From the NCBI GenBank assembly GCA_029225165.1, contig JAQXVY010000046.1:1-55277 (forward strand): a stretch of 55,277 nucleotides of DNA, read 5' to 3'. Below, piece after piece: positions 17,329 to 26,603 of the stretch. Made by a program: the position numbers and the translations under genes. The notes beneath the pieces were generated by a model. The model saw only the letters and a list, made by a program, of their open reading frames with translations. It was not told the DNA's origin and did not search any database. The stretch's first letter is position 1; the number at the start of each line of letters is the position of its first letter. This stretch comes from Oscillospiraceae bacterium. GTDB lineage: Bacteria > Bacillota > Clostridia > Oscillospirales > Acutalibacteraceae.

Positions 17329-17955
17329 TTATATATTTTTCTTGCAAAAGTCCTTCATACAGCAGTTTTCGCACTTTGGCTTTCGAGCGTCACAGGTTTT
17401 TCTTCCGTGGAGGACAAGCCTGTGGCAAAAATCGTTGCTTTCCTCAGGCGGAAGCAAATCTCTAAGGATAAATTCAATCTTCTTTTGGTCTTTTTCCTGA
17501 TGTAAACCAAGTCTTTTGGTAATTCTTATGCAGTGGGTGTCAACCACTACGGCAGGCTTGCCGAAAATATCCCCCACAATTAAATTTGCTGTTTTTCTGC
17601 CGATTCCGGGGAGTTTTATAAGCTCTTCTATTGTATCCGGCACAACACCGCCGTAATTTTCTGTCAAAGCCTTGCCCATATCCACAAGGGATTTTGCTTT
17701 GGTTTTGTAAAGTCCGCAGGATTTTATTAATTCTTCAACATCCTTTACATCAGCATTTGCAAAGTCCTGTGCATTCTGGTATTTTGCGAACAGGTCGGGG
17801 GTTACCATATTCACCCTTGCGTCGGTGCATTGGGCAGCAAGTCTTGTTGCCACAAGTAGCTGTAACGGGTCGCTGTATGTAAGGGAGCATATTGCATCGG
17901 GAAATTCCTTTTTTAGTGCCTCAACAGCCAGCAAAGCTCTTTCTTTTTTTCTCAT
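17329..17955 (-). CDS. nth: endonuclease III
   Basis: 208 aa DNA glycosylase/AP lyase for oxidised pyrimidines. The helix-hairpin-helix LPGIGRKTANLIVG carries the catalytic Lys, and VVVDTHCIRITKRLG the catalytic Asp. The 4Fe-4S loop is complete near the C-terminus (C-x6-C-x2-C-x5-C). The stop codon is immediately adjacent to a MITE-like element, so the insertion just spared the gene. AAAGGCGG lies before the ATG. Confidence 0.95.
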   Translation of the reverse strand: MRKKERALLAVEALKKEFPDAICSLTYSDPLQLLVATRLAAQCTDARVNMVTPDLFAKYQNAQDFANADVKDVEELIKSCGLYKTKAKSLVDMGKALTENYGGVVPDTIEELIKLPGIGRKTANLIVGDIFGKPAVVVDTHCIRITKRLGLHQEKDQKKIEFILRDLLPPEESNDFCHRLVLHGRKTCDARKPKCENCCMKDFCKKNI

Positions 17956-18056
17956 AATAATAACCGCCTTTTGTATTACTTGACTTTAAGTATATCACAT
18001 AAAAATAAATGTTGCAAAGATATATCCGATATGTTAAGGTTTAGTTGGGTGATATT

Positions 18057-18788
18057 ATGTTTAAAAACTATATTTTTGATTTATACGGAACACTTATTGA
18101 CATTAATACTGATGAGTGGAGTGACGATTTGTGGGAGAAAATGGCGCTCTATTACAGCTACAAGGGTGCTATGTACAGCGGTAAGGATTTCCACAAGGAG
18201 TACGATAATTTGTGCAAAAAGGAAAAGGCTGAAATTAAAAAGGCTCATCCCGAGTACAAAAACGATGTTGACATTAAGGTAGAAAAGGTGTTTAAGACAC
18301 TCTTTGAAAACAAGGGTGTAAAGGTAACAGACAAAGAGATTCTTGACATTTGTGCAATGTTCCGCTGTTACTCAACAAAGTACATAAGGCTTTATGACGG
18401 TGTTATTGATTTGCTTGACACTCTAAAGGCAAAGGGAAAGAAAATTTTTCTGCTTTCCAATGCTCAAAGAAGCTTTACAATGAACGAGCTTAATATGCTG
18501 GGCTTAACTCCTTATTTTGACGGAATTTTCATCAGCTCCGACAAAGAGGTTTGTAAACCCAGTCCATACTTCTACAACGGTCTTGTTGAGGAATTTTCCC
18601 TTGATAAAAAAGAGTGCGTAATGATTGGCAACGACTACAAGGCTGACATTAACGGCAGTAAAAGAGCAGGAATGAAAAGCCTGTACATTCACCAGTCCAT
18701 AAGCCCTGAAATTAAGGGTAAAATGAATACCAAGTGGTGCATTATGGACGGAGATGTTTACAAAATTAAAGAGATGATTGTTAAGTAA
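18057..18788 (+). CDS. HAD-family hydrolase
   Basis: 243 aa. HAD motifs in order: FDLYGTLID (nucleophile Asp), LLSNAQ (motif II), CKPSPYFY (motif III Lys) and IGNDYKADINGSKRAGM (motif IV). A helical cap lies between motifs I and II, the subfamily IA pattern seen in phosphoglycolate-type phosphatases. The substrate is unknown. The ATG at 18057 is preferred to an upstream TTG, with GGGTGA as the ribosome site. Confidence 0.88.
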   Translation: MFKNYIFDLYGTLIDINTDEWSDDLWEKMALYYSYKGAMYSGKDFHKEYDNLCKKEKAEIKKAHPEYKNDVDIKVEKVFKTLFENKGVKVTDKEILDICAMFRCYSTKYIRLYDGVIDLLDTLKAKGKKIFLLSNAQRSFTMNELNMLGLTPYFDGIFISSDKEVCKPSPYFYNGLVEEFSLDKKECVMIGNDYKADINGSKRAGMKSLYIHQSISPEIKGKMNTKWCIMDGDVYKIKEMIVK

Positions 18789-18823
18789 GTTTTTTACTTT
18801 TTCAGTACGCAAAAAACTGCACT

Positions 18824-18859
18824 GCTTGGGATAATATCCTTGCAGTGCAGTTTGTTTTT
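18824..18859. terminator. bidirectional terminator between HAD gene and murE
   Basis: ACTGCACTGC / GCAGTGCAGT arms with T-runs on both strands, between convergent genes. Confidence 0.8.
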
Positions 18860-18877
18860 GAGCTGTAGTTATAAAAA

Positions 18878-20344
18878 TTATTTCTTCATATCGGCAATAA
18901 TGTCGGCTATAACCTCTCGTTCGTCAAGGTGGTATTTTACACCCTTGATTTCAAGGTAATCCTCGTGTCCCTTGCCGGCAAGTACTATAATATCTCCCTT
19001 TTCGGCATTTTCCATACAGTAGCGAATTGCGTCCTGTCTTTTCGGTACTACAACATATTTTCCCTCTGTCTTTTTAATTCCGCCCTCTATGATGTCGTTA
19101 ATAATGTCCATAACATCCTCGTCACGGCTGTTGTCCTCTGTTAAGACGGACAGGTCGGCAAGTCGTCCCGCAGTTTCGCCCATTTCGTATCTTCTCACCT
19201 TTGGTCTGTTTCCTCCTGCACCAAAGAGGACGATAAGCCTGTTTGGATTGTACTCCCTAAGTGTTTCAAGGATGTTTTCCATAGAAAGTGCGTTGTGGGC
19301 GTAGTCAATTAGCAGTGTGTAGTCGCCGGGAACAGGAACAGCCTCAACTCTGCCCTTTACCGTTACTGTGTCAAGGCCCTTTAGGATAGCCTCCTCTGAA
19401 ATGCCCATTTTTATAGCGGTGGTCATTGCGGCAAGGGCGTTGTAAACAGAGAATTTTCCGGGAATGTCAACATCAACATCCATTGTCTTTAGTCCATTTG
19501 TGGAGAAATGCACACCGATATATCCCGGCCTTGAAATCAGCTTGTCACCGTAGGCGGTGATGTCTGCCTTGTTGCTAAATCCATAGGTGGTTTTGGTACA
19601 GGTTGCGTTTGCTGTTATTTCCTCATAAACCTTGTCGTCTATGTTGAAAATTCCGTTCTTGCACTGCTTGAACAGTAGCGCTTTGCAGTCAAGGTATTCC
19701 TGTAAATCCTTATGCTCGCTGTCGCCTATGTGGTCGTGGCTGAAGTTTGTGAAAACGCCGTAGTCAAAGTCTATTGCATCTGTTCTGTGCCACTTCAGAC
19801 CAAGGGAAGATGCCTCGATAATCATAGCTTTACAGCCTTTATCCGCCATTTTTCTCATAGCCTTTTGTATTTCGTAGGATTCGGGAGTTGTGTTGTTGGT
19901 TTTGTAAATTTTGTCCCCGATAATAATGCCTAAAGTTCCTATTGTGCCAACAGAAATGCCCTCTGCGTTAAGTATGCTCTTTAGCATTGCAACAGTGGTT
20001 GTTTTACCCTTTGTGCCGGTCAGGGCAATGGTTGTCAGCTCCTTTGCAGGCTCGCCAAACAGCATTGCACTCATATAAGCAAGTGCTTTTCGTGTGTCGT
20101 CCACCTTGATTACTGTAATATCCTGCCGGATGTCAACATCATCAGATACAACAACGGCTGATGCACCCTGACTTACAGCCTGTGGGATAAACTTGTGTCC
20201 GTCAACATTGTAGCCCTTTAGGGCAACAAATACTGTTCCCTGTGTAACCTTTCGGCTGTCGTAAATAATGTCGGTAATTTCAGTATCTATATTTCCTTTT
20301 ATAATATTAAAATCAATATTTTTAAGCAGATTAGATAATAGCAT
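18878..20344 (-). CDS. murE: UDP-MurNAc-tripeptide synthetase
   Basis: 488 aa Mur ligase adding the third amino acid to the peptidoglycan stem. The ATP loop LTGTKGKTTTVAM, TNNTTPESYEIQ, FTNFSHDHIG and DYAHNALSMENIL are present. The residue-selecting motif is DNSR (family DNPR for meso-diaminopimelate); the Arg that reads the DAP carboxylate is kept, so DAP is the likely substrate. The ATG at 20344 has AAAGGGG upstream; longer readings would run into an inverted-repeat element and are rejected. Confidence 0.92.
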   Translation of the reverse strand: MLLSNLLKNIDFNIIKGNIDTEITDIIYDSRKVTQGTVFVALKGYNVDGHKFIPQAVSQGASAVVVSDDVDIRQDITVIKVDDTRKALAYMSAMLFGEPAKELTTIALTGTKGKTTTVAMLKSILNAEGISVGTIGTLGIIIGDKIYKTNNTTPESYEIQKAMRKMADKGCKAMIIEASSLGLKWHRTDAIDFDYGVFTNFSHDHIGDSEHKDLQEYLDCKALLFKQCKNGIFNIDDKVYEEITANATCTKTTYGFSNKADITAYGDKLISRPGYIGVHFSTNGLKTMDVDVDIPGKFSVYNALAAMTTAIKMGISEEAILKGLDTVTVKGRVEAVPVPGDYTLLIDYAHNALSMENILETLREYNPNRLIVLFGAGGNRPKVRRYEMGETAGRLADLSVLTEDNSRDEDVMDIINDIIEGGIKKTEGKYVVVPKRQDAIRYCMENAEKGDIIVLAGKGHEDYLEIKGVKYHLDEREVIADIIADMKK

Positions 20345-20389
20345 ATATACCCCTTTCTCAGGAAAAAACTTCCGAATATATTTTTTGTT

Positions 20390-20551
20390 GGGATTGTTTA
20401 ATAAATAGCGGAATGCACAAAAAGCGAGAGATTTTTTCGCAAGACAAGGCATTTTTTCGATGGAATACCGGCGTATTTCGAGGAAAAATAACGCAGTATT
20501 GAGGAAAAATATCCGCTTCTTTGGGTGTTTCGTCATTTACTAAACAATCCC
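20390..20551. mobile_element. inverted-repeat element of a different type upstream of murE
   Basis: 162 bp with ends GGGATTGTTTA-A-TAAAT and, inverted, GGGATTGTTTA-G-TAAAT; the similarity continues inward for about 35 bases. No coding capacity and no clear target duplication. It lies 45 bases upstream of the murE start, so it may carry or displace the murE promoter. Confidence 0.7.
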
Positions 20552-21064
20552 TATTATGTATATGCTAAATTTACAACTTTTAAAAGGGTTTGTCAATTAA
20601 GATTTATATAAAGCATAAACAGACTGAAAAGTTTAATAATAAAGACTGTATTATAGGGCATATAAAAAGGAAAAAATATCCGTTTTGGTTATTTTACACT
20701 ATAAAATCGAAAAAATACACCAATTTAACGGCAAAAAGAGTTTTTGAACAAATTGTGTACACGGATTTTTCAAATTTCGGAAAAGCGGTTTGACAAATTG
20801 CACAAAATGGATATGAGCATAATACACAATTATTTTAGGGTTGATTTGTGCAAAAATCATAATTACCAAATTATTTGTTGTTGTTTTGCACAAAAACAAA
20901 GTTTACTTTTATCGTTTTAGATAAAAAGTACAAAGGGAGTTGAAATCAACCCGTGTTTCGTGTTACAATTACCATAGTGATAAGGTGTGTGACTGTCCTG
21001 TCCTGAGGGGATTTTCACAGCCGACACGAAAATAAAATATTCTTTATGAAGGAAGGATTTCAAA
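20552..21064. promoter_or_regulatory. 513-bp AT-rich region upstream of malE
   Basis: No gene seen. It holds three similar sites: TTGCACAAAA at 20798-20807, its inverse within 20845-20854, and TTTTGCACAAAA at 20884-20895, which could be operators. TTGACA at 20790-20795 is followed by poor -10 matches. TTTCGTGT (around 20955) and ACACGAAA (around 21025) form a long-range inverted repeat in the leader. No catabolite-repression (cre) site was recognised. Confidence 0.35.
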
Positions 21065-22333
21065 ATGAAAATCAAGAGAATTTTATCATTAGTTCTCGCT
21101 ATTGCCCTTATGGCAGTAGTATTCGTTGGTTGCGACAAAGGCACCGACACAGAAGGTTCTGACAACACTGCAACAGTAGAGGTTGAAAAGAATGCAAAGC
21201 TTAAGGTTTGGGGACCTGCTGCATCCTTGGATCTCCTTAAGAGACAGGCAAAGGCTTTTGAAGACGAGCACAAAGACAAAAATGTTAAGATTGAAGTTGT
21301 AGCACAGGAAGAAAATGACGCCGGTACACAGCTTCTTAACGACGCATCTGCTGCTGCCGATGTATTCGCATTTGCATCAGACCAGATTTTAAAGCTGACA
21401 CTTGCTAAGGCTCTTCTCCCTGTTTACAAGCAGTATGAAGAGGATATTAAGGCAAACCACACAGAGGCTGCTGTTGAAACAGTTAAGAGCGACTACGAGG
21501 GAACAGAAGTTCTTTACGCTTTCCCTGAAACAGACAACGGCTACTACCTCGTTTACGATAAGTCAGTAGTTTCTGACGAAGACGCTAAGACACTTGAGGG
21601 CGTTCTTGCTGCTTGTAAGAAGGCCGGCCGTCAGTTCATTATGGACGCTGGTAACGGTTACTACTCATGTATGTTCACATTCACAGGCGGTATGAAGTTA
21701 GACGGCCTTGAAGGTGAAGCTCAGGACACACAGAAATTCAATAACTACAATGAAGATGATGTTGTTGCTTCTATGAAGGCATTTGCAGACCTCTTCAAGG
21801 AATACAAGGGAACATTCTCCGCTGCATCAGTTGATAAGATTTCAGCAGGTTTCCTCCTTAAGGACAGAACATGTGCTGCAGGTATCGACGGTACTTGGAA
21901 TGCTGCTCTTGATGCTGAGGCTCTCGGCGACGATTACGGCGTTGTAAAGCTTCCTACAATCAACATTAACGGCGAAGACAAGGACATCATCGGAATGATC
22001 GGTTACAAGTATATCGGTGTTAATGCTCAGACTAAGTATAAGAACGCATCTATGGCATTTGCAAGCTATATCACAGATTCAGAGTGCCAGAAGCAGCGTT
22101 TTGACGAGCTTGGCTGGACTCCAACCCACAAGGATGTTAAGGTAACAGAGAGTGCCGGTACACAGGCTATGCTGGACGAGGCTAAGACATTCGTTGTTCA
22201 GGCTAACATCCTCCAGGCATTCTGGGATCCAATGGCTAACCTTGGCACACAGCTCTACAAGGACGGTGCTAAGACAGACGAGGCATCCCTCAAGACATTG
22301 CTTGAAAAGACAGTTGCTAACATCAACGGTTAA
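21065..22333 (+). CDS. malE: sugar ABC transporter binding lipoprotein (MalE-like)
   Basis: 422 aa extracellular solute-binding protein of family 1. Signal peptide with lipobox FVGC, acylated Cys23. Mature protein starts with a short acidic linker, then LKVWGPAASLDLLKRQAKAF, the maltose-binding-protein beginning. GGAAGGATTT precedes the ATG. malF and malG follow and an alpha-amylase comes after them, so malto-oligosaccharides are the likely ligand; related galactan-binding proteins are an alternative. Confidence 0.88.
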   Translation: MKIKRILSLVLAIALMAVVFVGCDKGTDTEGSDNTATVEVEKNAKLKVWGPAASLDLLKRQAKAFEDEHKDKNVKIEVVAQEENDAGTQLLNDASAAADVFAFASDQILKLTLAKALLPVYKQYEEDIKANHTEAAVETVKSDYEGTEVLYAFPETDNGYYLVYDKSVVSDEDAKTLEGVLAACKKAGRQFIMDAGNGYYSCMFTFTGGMKLDGLEGEAQDTQKFNNYNEDDVVASMKAFADLFKEYKGTFSAASVDKISAGFLLKDRTCAAGIDGTWNAALDAEALGDDYGVVKLPTININGEDKDIIGMIGYKYIGVNAQTKYKNASMAFASYITDSECQKQRFDELGWTPTHKDVKVTESAGTQAMLDEAKTFVVQANILQAFWDPMANLGTQLYKDGAKTDEASLKTLLEKTVANING

Positions 22334-22370
22334 GATTTAGCTGCTAATTTAGATAATTAATAGTATTTTG

Positions 22371-22396
22371 CCGGGGACGGCTTAGGTCGTCTCCGG
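22371..22396 (+). other. intercistronic hairpin between malE and malF
   Basis: CCGGGGACG / CGTCTCCGG with no T-run after it, so not a terminator by itself. Such hairpins often protect the 3' end of binding-protein mRNA and set a high binding-protein to permease ratio. Confidence 0.6.
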
Positions 22397-22440
22397 TATC
22401 ACACTAAATGCTTCTATCGGCATAAAAGGAGAGTGAATAA

Positions 22441-23934
22441 ATGAAATATATTGATTATGTACAGCTAAATCCTTTTCAAAGAGCCGGTTACAAGATTAAG
22501 AATTTCTTTGTGAATCTGCCAAAGAACATAGGAAAGTTCTTCTGTATGATTGGTAGATTTTTCAAGATGCTTATCCTTGGTATTGCACACAGCTTTGCAA
22601 ACTACGGAAAAAGATTTGCAAAGGGCGACTGGGCAACCAAGGTATCTTACCTCATTATGGGTACAGGTAACTTTAGCAAGGGTCAATACATAAAAGGTTT
22701 GCTGTTCTTACTAATCGAGGCAGCATATGCTGCATTCCTAATTTTCTTTGGAATAACCTATATTGCAAAGTTTGGAACTTTGGGTACAGAACACGGCGGA
22801 TTCGAATGGGTTAACGGTATTCCAACTCATGTTGACGGCGATAACTCAATGCTTATCCTCCTTTATGGTGTTGTTACTATCGTTGTAACAATTATTTTCC
22901 TAACATTCTATATTATCAACACAAAATCAGCATACAAGGTTTGTCAGTTAAAGAGAGAGGGCAAGCACATCCCTACCTTTAAGGAAGAGATGAAGGAATA
23001 TTTGGACGAGAAGTTCCACATTACACTTCTTTCAATTCCAACACTTCTTATTGGTATCTTCACAATTTTGCCGCTCATCTTTATGATACTGATTGCTTTT
23101 ACAAACTATCGTCCGCCACATCTGCCTCCGAACAGCTTGTTCACTTGGACAGGACTTCAGACCTTTGGAGAAGTTTTCAGCTCAAAGGGCGGAGCAAGTA
23201 TGGGACACACATTCCTCGTACTTACAGAATGGACAATTATTTGGGCTGTATTTGCAACATTCCTTAACTACATTATGGGTATGATTGTTGCCCTGATGAT
23301 TAACAAAAAGGGCATTAAGCTTAAAGCTCTTTGGAGAACACTTTTTGTTATCACAATCGCTGTTCCACAGTTCGTTACACTTCTTGTTATGAACCAGATG
23401 CTTCAGCTTAACACAGGTGCCATTAATGTTCTGCTCCAAAACCTCGGTTTCCAGCAGATAGACTTTATTAACAGCTCGGCATTGACGGCAAGAATTACTG
23501 TTATTGTAATCAACCTGTGGGTTGGTATTCCGTATACCATTCTTATCACATCAGGTATTCTTATGAATATCCCTGCCGACCTTTACGAATCGGCTACAAT
23601 AGACGGTGCAGGTCCATTCAAGAGCTTTATGAAGATTACTCTCCCATATATGCTCTTCGTTACAACACCATACCTGATTACAACATTTATCAACAACATC
23701 AATAACTTTAATGTTATCTATCTGTTGACCAACGGTTCACCGACCCATGAATCGTTGTATCAGGCGGGTTACACCGACTTGCTTGTTACTTGGTTGTTTA
23801 AGTTAACAATGAATTCACAAGACTACAACTACGCTGCCGCTATCGGTATTCTCGTATTTATAGTTTGTGCATCCTTGTCGCTTATTACATTCAACCTTAC
23901 AAAATCTGCAAAGGACGAGGAGGCATTCTCATGA
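22441..23934 (+). CDS. malF: sugar ABC transporter permease (MalF-like)
   Basis: 497 aa inner-membrane permease. An N-terminal extension of about 190 residues contains a basic amphipathic part (about 1-65) and two hydrophobic segments (about 82-105 and 135-160) before the permease domain. The EAA loop that docks the ATPase is ESATIDGAGPFKSFMKITLP near residue 383. AAAGGAGAG lies before the ATG. It overlaps malG by 4 bases (ATGA). Confidence 0.9.
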   Translation: MKYIDYVQLNPFQRAGYKIKNFFVNLPKNIGKFFCMIGRFFKMLILGIAHSFANYGKRFAKGDWATKVSYLIMGTGNFSKGQYIKGLLFLLIEAAYAAFLIFFGITYIAKFGTLGTEHGGFEWVNGIPTHVDGDNSMLILLYGVVTIVVTIIFLTFYIINTKSAYKVCQLKREGKHIPTFKEEMKEYLDEKFHITLLSIPTLLIGIFTILPLIFMILIAFTNYRPPHLPPNSLFTWTGLQTFGEVFSSKGGASMGHTFLVLTEWTIIWAVFATFLNYIMGMIVALMINKKGIKLKALWRTLFVITIAVPQFVTLLVMNQMLQLNTGAINVLLQNLGFQQIDFINSSALTARITVIVINLWVGIPYTILITSGILMNIPADLYESATIDGAGPFKSFMKITLPYMLFVTTPYLITTFINNINNFNVIYLLTNGSPTHESLYQAGYTDLLVTWLFKLTMNSQDYNYAAAIGILVFIVCASLSLITFNLTKSAKDEEAFS

Positions 23935-24785
23935 TAAAAAGCTATAAATTAAGAAGAAATTTATCAAATGCCCTCGTTTATACTATCCTTGCAATCATGG
24001 GTTTGATTTGGATTTCACCACTTGTTTGGATGGTGCTCCATTCATTACGTGCAGAGGGCGGTTCAGCTGTTCCTTATTTGATGCCTGAAACATTTTCTTT
24101 CAAGAACTATATTGAATTGTTTACAGATACATCACTTTTGAACTTCCCAAGATGGTTCCTTAACACATTTGTTGTTGCTTGTTTCTCTTGCGTAATTTCA
24201 ACATTGTCAGTGTTAATGGTTTCCTACTCATTCAGCCGACTGAGATTTAAGGCAAGAAAGCCTCTTATCAACATCGGTATGATTATCGGTATGTTCCCCG
24301 GATTTATGACAATGATTGCTATTTACTATCTGTTAAAGGCAATGGGTCTTACACAGACTCTTCCTGCTCTTGTTATCTGTTATTCAGCAGGTGCAGGTAT
24401 CGGTTTCCAGATTAGTAAAGGCTTCTTCGACACAATTCCAAGGGCTCTTGACGAGGCAGCTACAATCGACGGTGCTACAAAGAACCAGATATTCTGGAAG
24501 ATTATTCTTCCAATGTCAAAGCCAATCGTTGTTTATACAGTACTTACATCCTTTATCGGACCATGGACAGACTTTATCCTTGTAAGAATTATTATGGGTG
24601 ACGCTCGTGATAACTACACGGTATCTGTTGGTCTGCAGTTGATGGTAAGTCAGCAGTACATTTCCAAGTACTTTACACGATTCCTTGCAGGTTCTACTGT
24701 TGTTGCTATACCTATCACATTATTGTTCCTCAAGATGCAGAACTATTATGTTGAAGGTGTTACAGCCGGCGGTGTTAAGGGTTAA
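23931..24785 (+). CDS. malG: sugar ABC transporter permease (MalG-like)
   Basis: 284 aa with about six membrane segments; EAA loop DEAATIDGATKNQIFWKIIL. The ATG overlaps the malF stop (ATGA) and follows GAGGAGG inside malF, so it is coupled to malF; a longer N-terminus read from inside malF is unlikely. No ATPase gene follows, so a shared MsmX/MsmK-type ATPase elsewhere is probably used. Confidence 0.92.
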   Translation: MIKSYKLRRNLSNALVYTILAIMGLIWISPLVWMVLHSLRAEGGSAVPYLMPETFSFKNYIELFTDTSLLNFPRWFLNTFVVACFSCVISTLSVLMVSYSFSRLRFKARKPLINIGMIIGMFPGFMTMIAIYYLLKAMGLTQTLPALVICYSAGAGIGFQISKGFFDTIPRALDEAATIDGATKNQIFWKIILPMSKPIVVYTVLTSFIGPWTDFILVRIIMGDARDNYTVSVGLQLMVSQQYISKYFTRFLAGSTVVAIPITLLFLKMQNYYVEGVTAGGVKG

Positions 24786-24802
24786 TATTAACGCAGTATT
24801 TT

Positions 24803-24832
24803 GGCTCCACAGGGTAACCTGTGGAGCTTTTG
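24803..24832 (+). terminator. terminator of malEFG
   Basis: GCTCCACAGG / CCTGTGGAGC hairpin with a GTAA loop, followed by TTTTGC. Confidence 0.85.
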
Positions 24833-24862
24833 CTATTAATTTATTATAGTGAAAAGCTTTAT

Positions 24863-24882
24863 TGGATTTAATCATTGTTTCC
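24863..24882. repeat. solo terminal repeat resembling the MITE end
   Basis: GGATTTAATCATTGTTTCC matches the right terminal repeat of the 160-bp elements with one or two changes; no matching left end is seen. Probably a relic. Confidence 0.4.
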
Positions 24883-24905
24883 TTAATAAAACTTCTTTTA
24901 ACCTA

Positions 24906-24934
24906 TTGAACATTTTATTATATAATGATAAAAT
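24906..24934 (+). promoter_or_regulatory. possible promoter of the lipoprotein amylase gene
   Basis: TTGAAC (24906-24911), 17-bp spacer, TAAAAT (24929-24934). Confidence 0.5.
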
Positions 24935-24973
24935 ATGATACGACTCAACAAATAATTAAGAGGAGTACAAGTT

Positions 24974-26590
24974 ATGAAAAAGTTATTTGCAATTCTAATG
25001 GTCTGCACTATTGTTGCTGCAACAATTTTTTGTACCGGTTGCAGTAAATCAACAGAGGATTTGATTGAAAATGCCAAGGTCAATATTCCTGATGATAAGT
25101 ACAACAGCTATTATCAGATTTGGATTGGCTCTTTCTGCGATTCCAACAACGATAAGATTGGGGATATTCAGGGAATTATCAGCAAGCTTGACTACATCAA
25201 TGACGGTGACGACAGCACTGATGACGATTTGGGATTTACAGGTATTTGGCTCAGCCCTATGATGCCGTCTCCATCCTACCACAAGTATGATGTTAAGGAT
25301 TACTACAATATTGACCCACAGTTTGGTACTCTTGACGACTTTGACCAGCTTATTGCGGAGTGCGACAAGAGGGGAATTGATGTTATTATTGACTTTGTTC
25401 CTAACCACTGCTCAAATGAGCATCCTTGGTTCAAGAGAGCCCTTGCCCAGGCTGAAAAGGGCAATTTTGACGGATATGCAAAGTACTTCAATATTATTAA
25501 GAATAACGGTGACTATCCTCTTGGATACAACCTTGACCCTAACGACAACAATATCCTTTACGAGAGCAACTTCAGCGACACTATGCCTGAGTGGAACTAC
25601 GACTATCAGGGTACAAAGGACGAAATTGCAAAGGCTGCAAAATTCTGGCTTGACAGGGGCATTGCCGGTTTTAGGCTTGATGCAGTTAGATATTTGTATT
25701 ATGAGGATGCTGAAAGAAGCTCAGAGGTGCTAAAGTGGTTTTATGACACCTGCAAGGAAGTCAAAGAGGATGTGTATATGGTTGGCGAGGACTGGTCAAC
25801 AGATATGAGCGAGATTTCCAAAATGTACAGCTCCGGAATTGACAGCCTGTTTGCTTTCCCATTTGCCGATACCTCAGGTAAATTCCTTTGCGCAGCCCGT
25901 CTTGGCGCAATTATGGATATGACTGACACACTTATAAATTACGAAAAGACTACAAAAGAGGCAAACAAAGACGCTATCAACTGTTACTTCCTAACTAACC
26001 ACGATATGAACCGTTGGGCCGATATAATTGAAGAGCTTTATCTGAAGAAAATGGCTGCTGCCCTTTACTTGATGGCTCCCGGCAACACCTTCACCTACTA
26101 CGGAGAAGAGCTGGGAATGGAAACCTACGACGAGGGCAACGACCCTGCAAAGAGAACAGCAATGATTTGGGACAGCGACAATCTTCCTGATGTAACAGCC
26201 TGCGGAATAGATTATGTTACCGATTACACAGACGGCGGCGGAGTTAAGCAACAGCAGGAAAATGAGGAAAGTCTGCTTAACTTCTACAAGCAGTGCCTGA
26301 AAATACGCAACACTCAACCGGGGCTTGCAAGGGGCGAAATCTCTGAATTGCCTGACAGCTTTGACGGCGGTGACGGTGTTGGAGGATATTACATCACATA
26401 CAAAAACGACAAATATCTTGTCCTTCACAATACCGGTGAAGAAAAACAGTCCTTTGAAATCACAGAGGATTTAATGTCAGACTATATGATTTCCGGTATG
26501 CTCACAGCAAAGTCAGGAAAAATCACTATTGAAAATGATTTACTTTCTATGCCTGCATACAGCACAATTGTGCTACATTCTGCAAAATAA
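24974..26590 (+). CDS. lipoprotein alpha-amylase, GH13
   Basis: 538 aa surface lipoprotein: signal peptide with lipobox ending FCTGC, acylated Cys23. GH13 barrel from about residue 45. Catalytic residues: nucleophile Asp236 (GFRLDAVRYL), acid/base Glu272 (MVGEDWS), stabiliser Asp344 (LTNHDMNR). A DSNNDKIGDIQGI segment near the start is the calcium-type loop of the oligo-glucosidase/neopullulanase side of GH13. The C-terminal beta domain ends at YSTIVLHSAK; no carbohydrate-binding module or dockerin. Directly after the MalEFG genes, it likely trims glucans for uptake. Confidence 0.92.
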   Translation: MKKLFAILMVCTIVAATIFCTGCSKSTEDLIENAKVNIPDDKYNSYYQIWIGSFCDSNNDKIGDIQGIISKLDYINDGDDSTDDDLGFTGIWLSPMMPSPSYHKYDVKDYYNIDPQFGTLDDFDQLIAECDKRGIDVIIDFVPNHCSNEHPWFKRALAQAEKGNFDGYAKYFNIIKNNGDYPLGYNLDPNDNNILYESNFSDTMPEWNYDYQGTKDEIAKAAKFWLDRGIAGFRLDAVRYLYYEDAERSSEVLKWFYDTCKEVKEDVYMVGEDWSTDMSEISKMYSSGIDSLFAFPFADTSGKFLCAARLGAIMDMTDTLINYEKTTKEANKDAINCYFLTNHDMNRWADIIEELYLKKMAAALYLMAPGNTFTYYGEELGMETYDEGNDPAKRTAMIWDSDNLPDVTACGIDYVTDYTDGGGVKQQQENEESLLNFYKQCLKIRNTQPGLARGEISELPDSFDGGDGVGGYYITYKNDKYLVLHNTGEEKQSFEITEDLMSDYMISGMLTAKSGKITIENDLLSMPAYSTIVLHSAK

Positions 26591-26603
26591 AAAATTCTAT
26601 TAA

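Noticed and set aside
20344..20536. N-terminal extension of murE by 64 codons
   Set aside because: It reads through an inverted-repeat element and lacks a ribosome site; ATG 20344 has AAAGGGG upstream and matches the family N-terminus.
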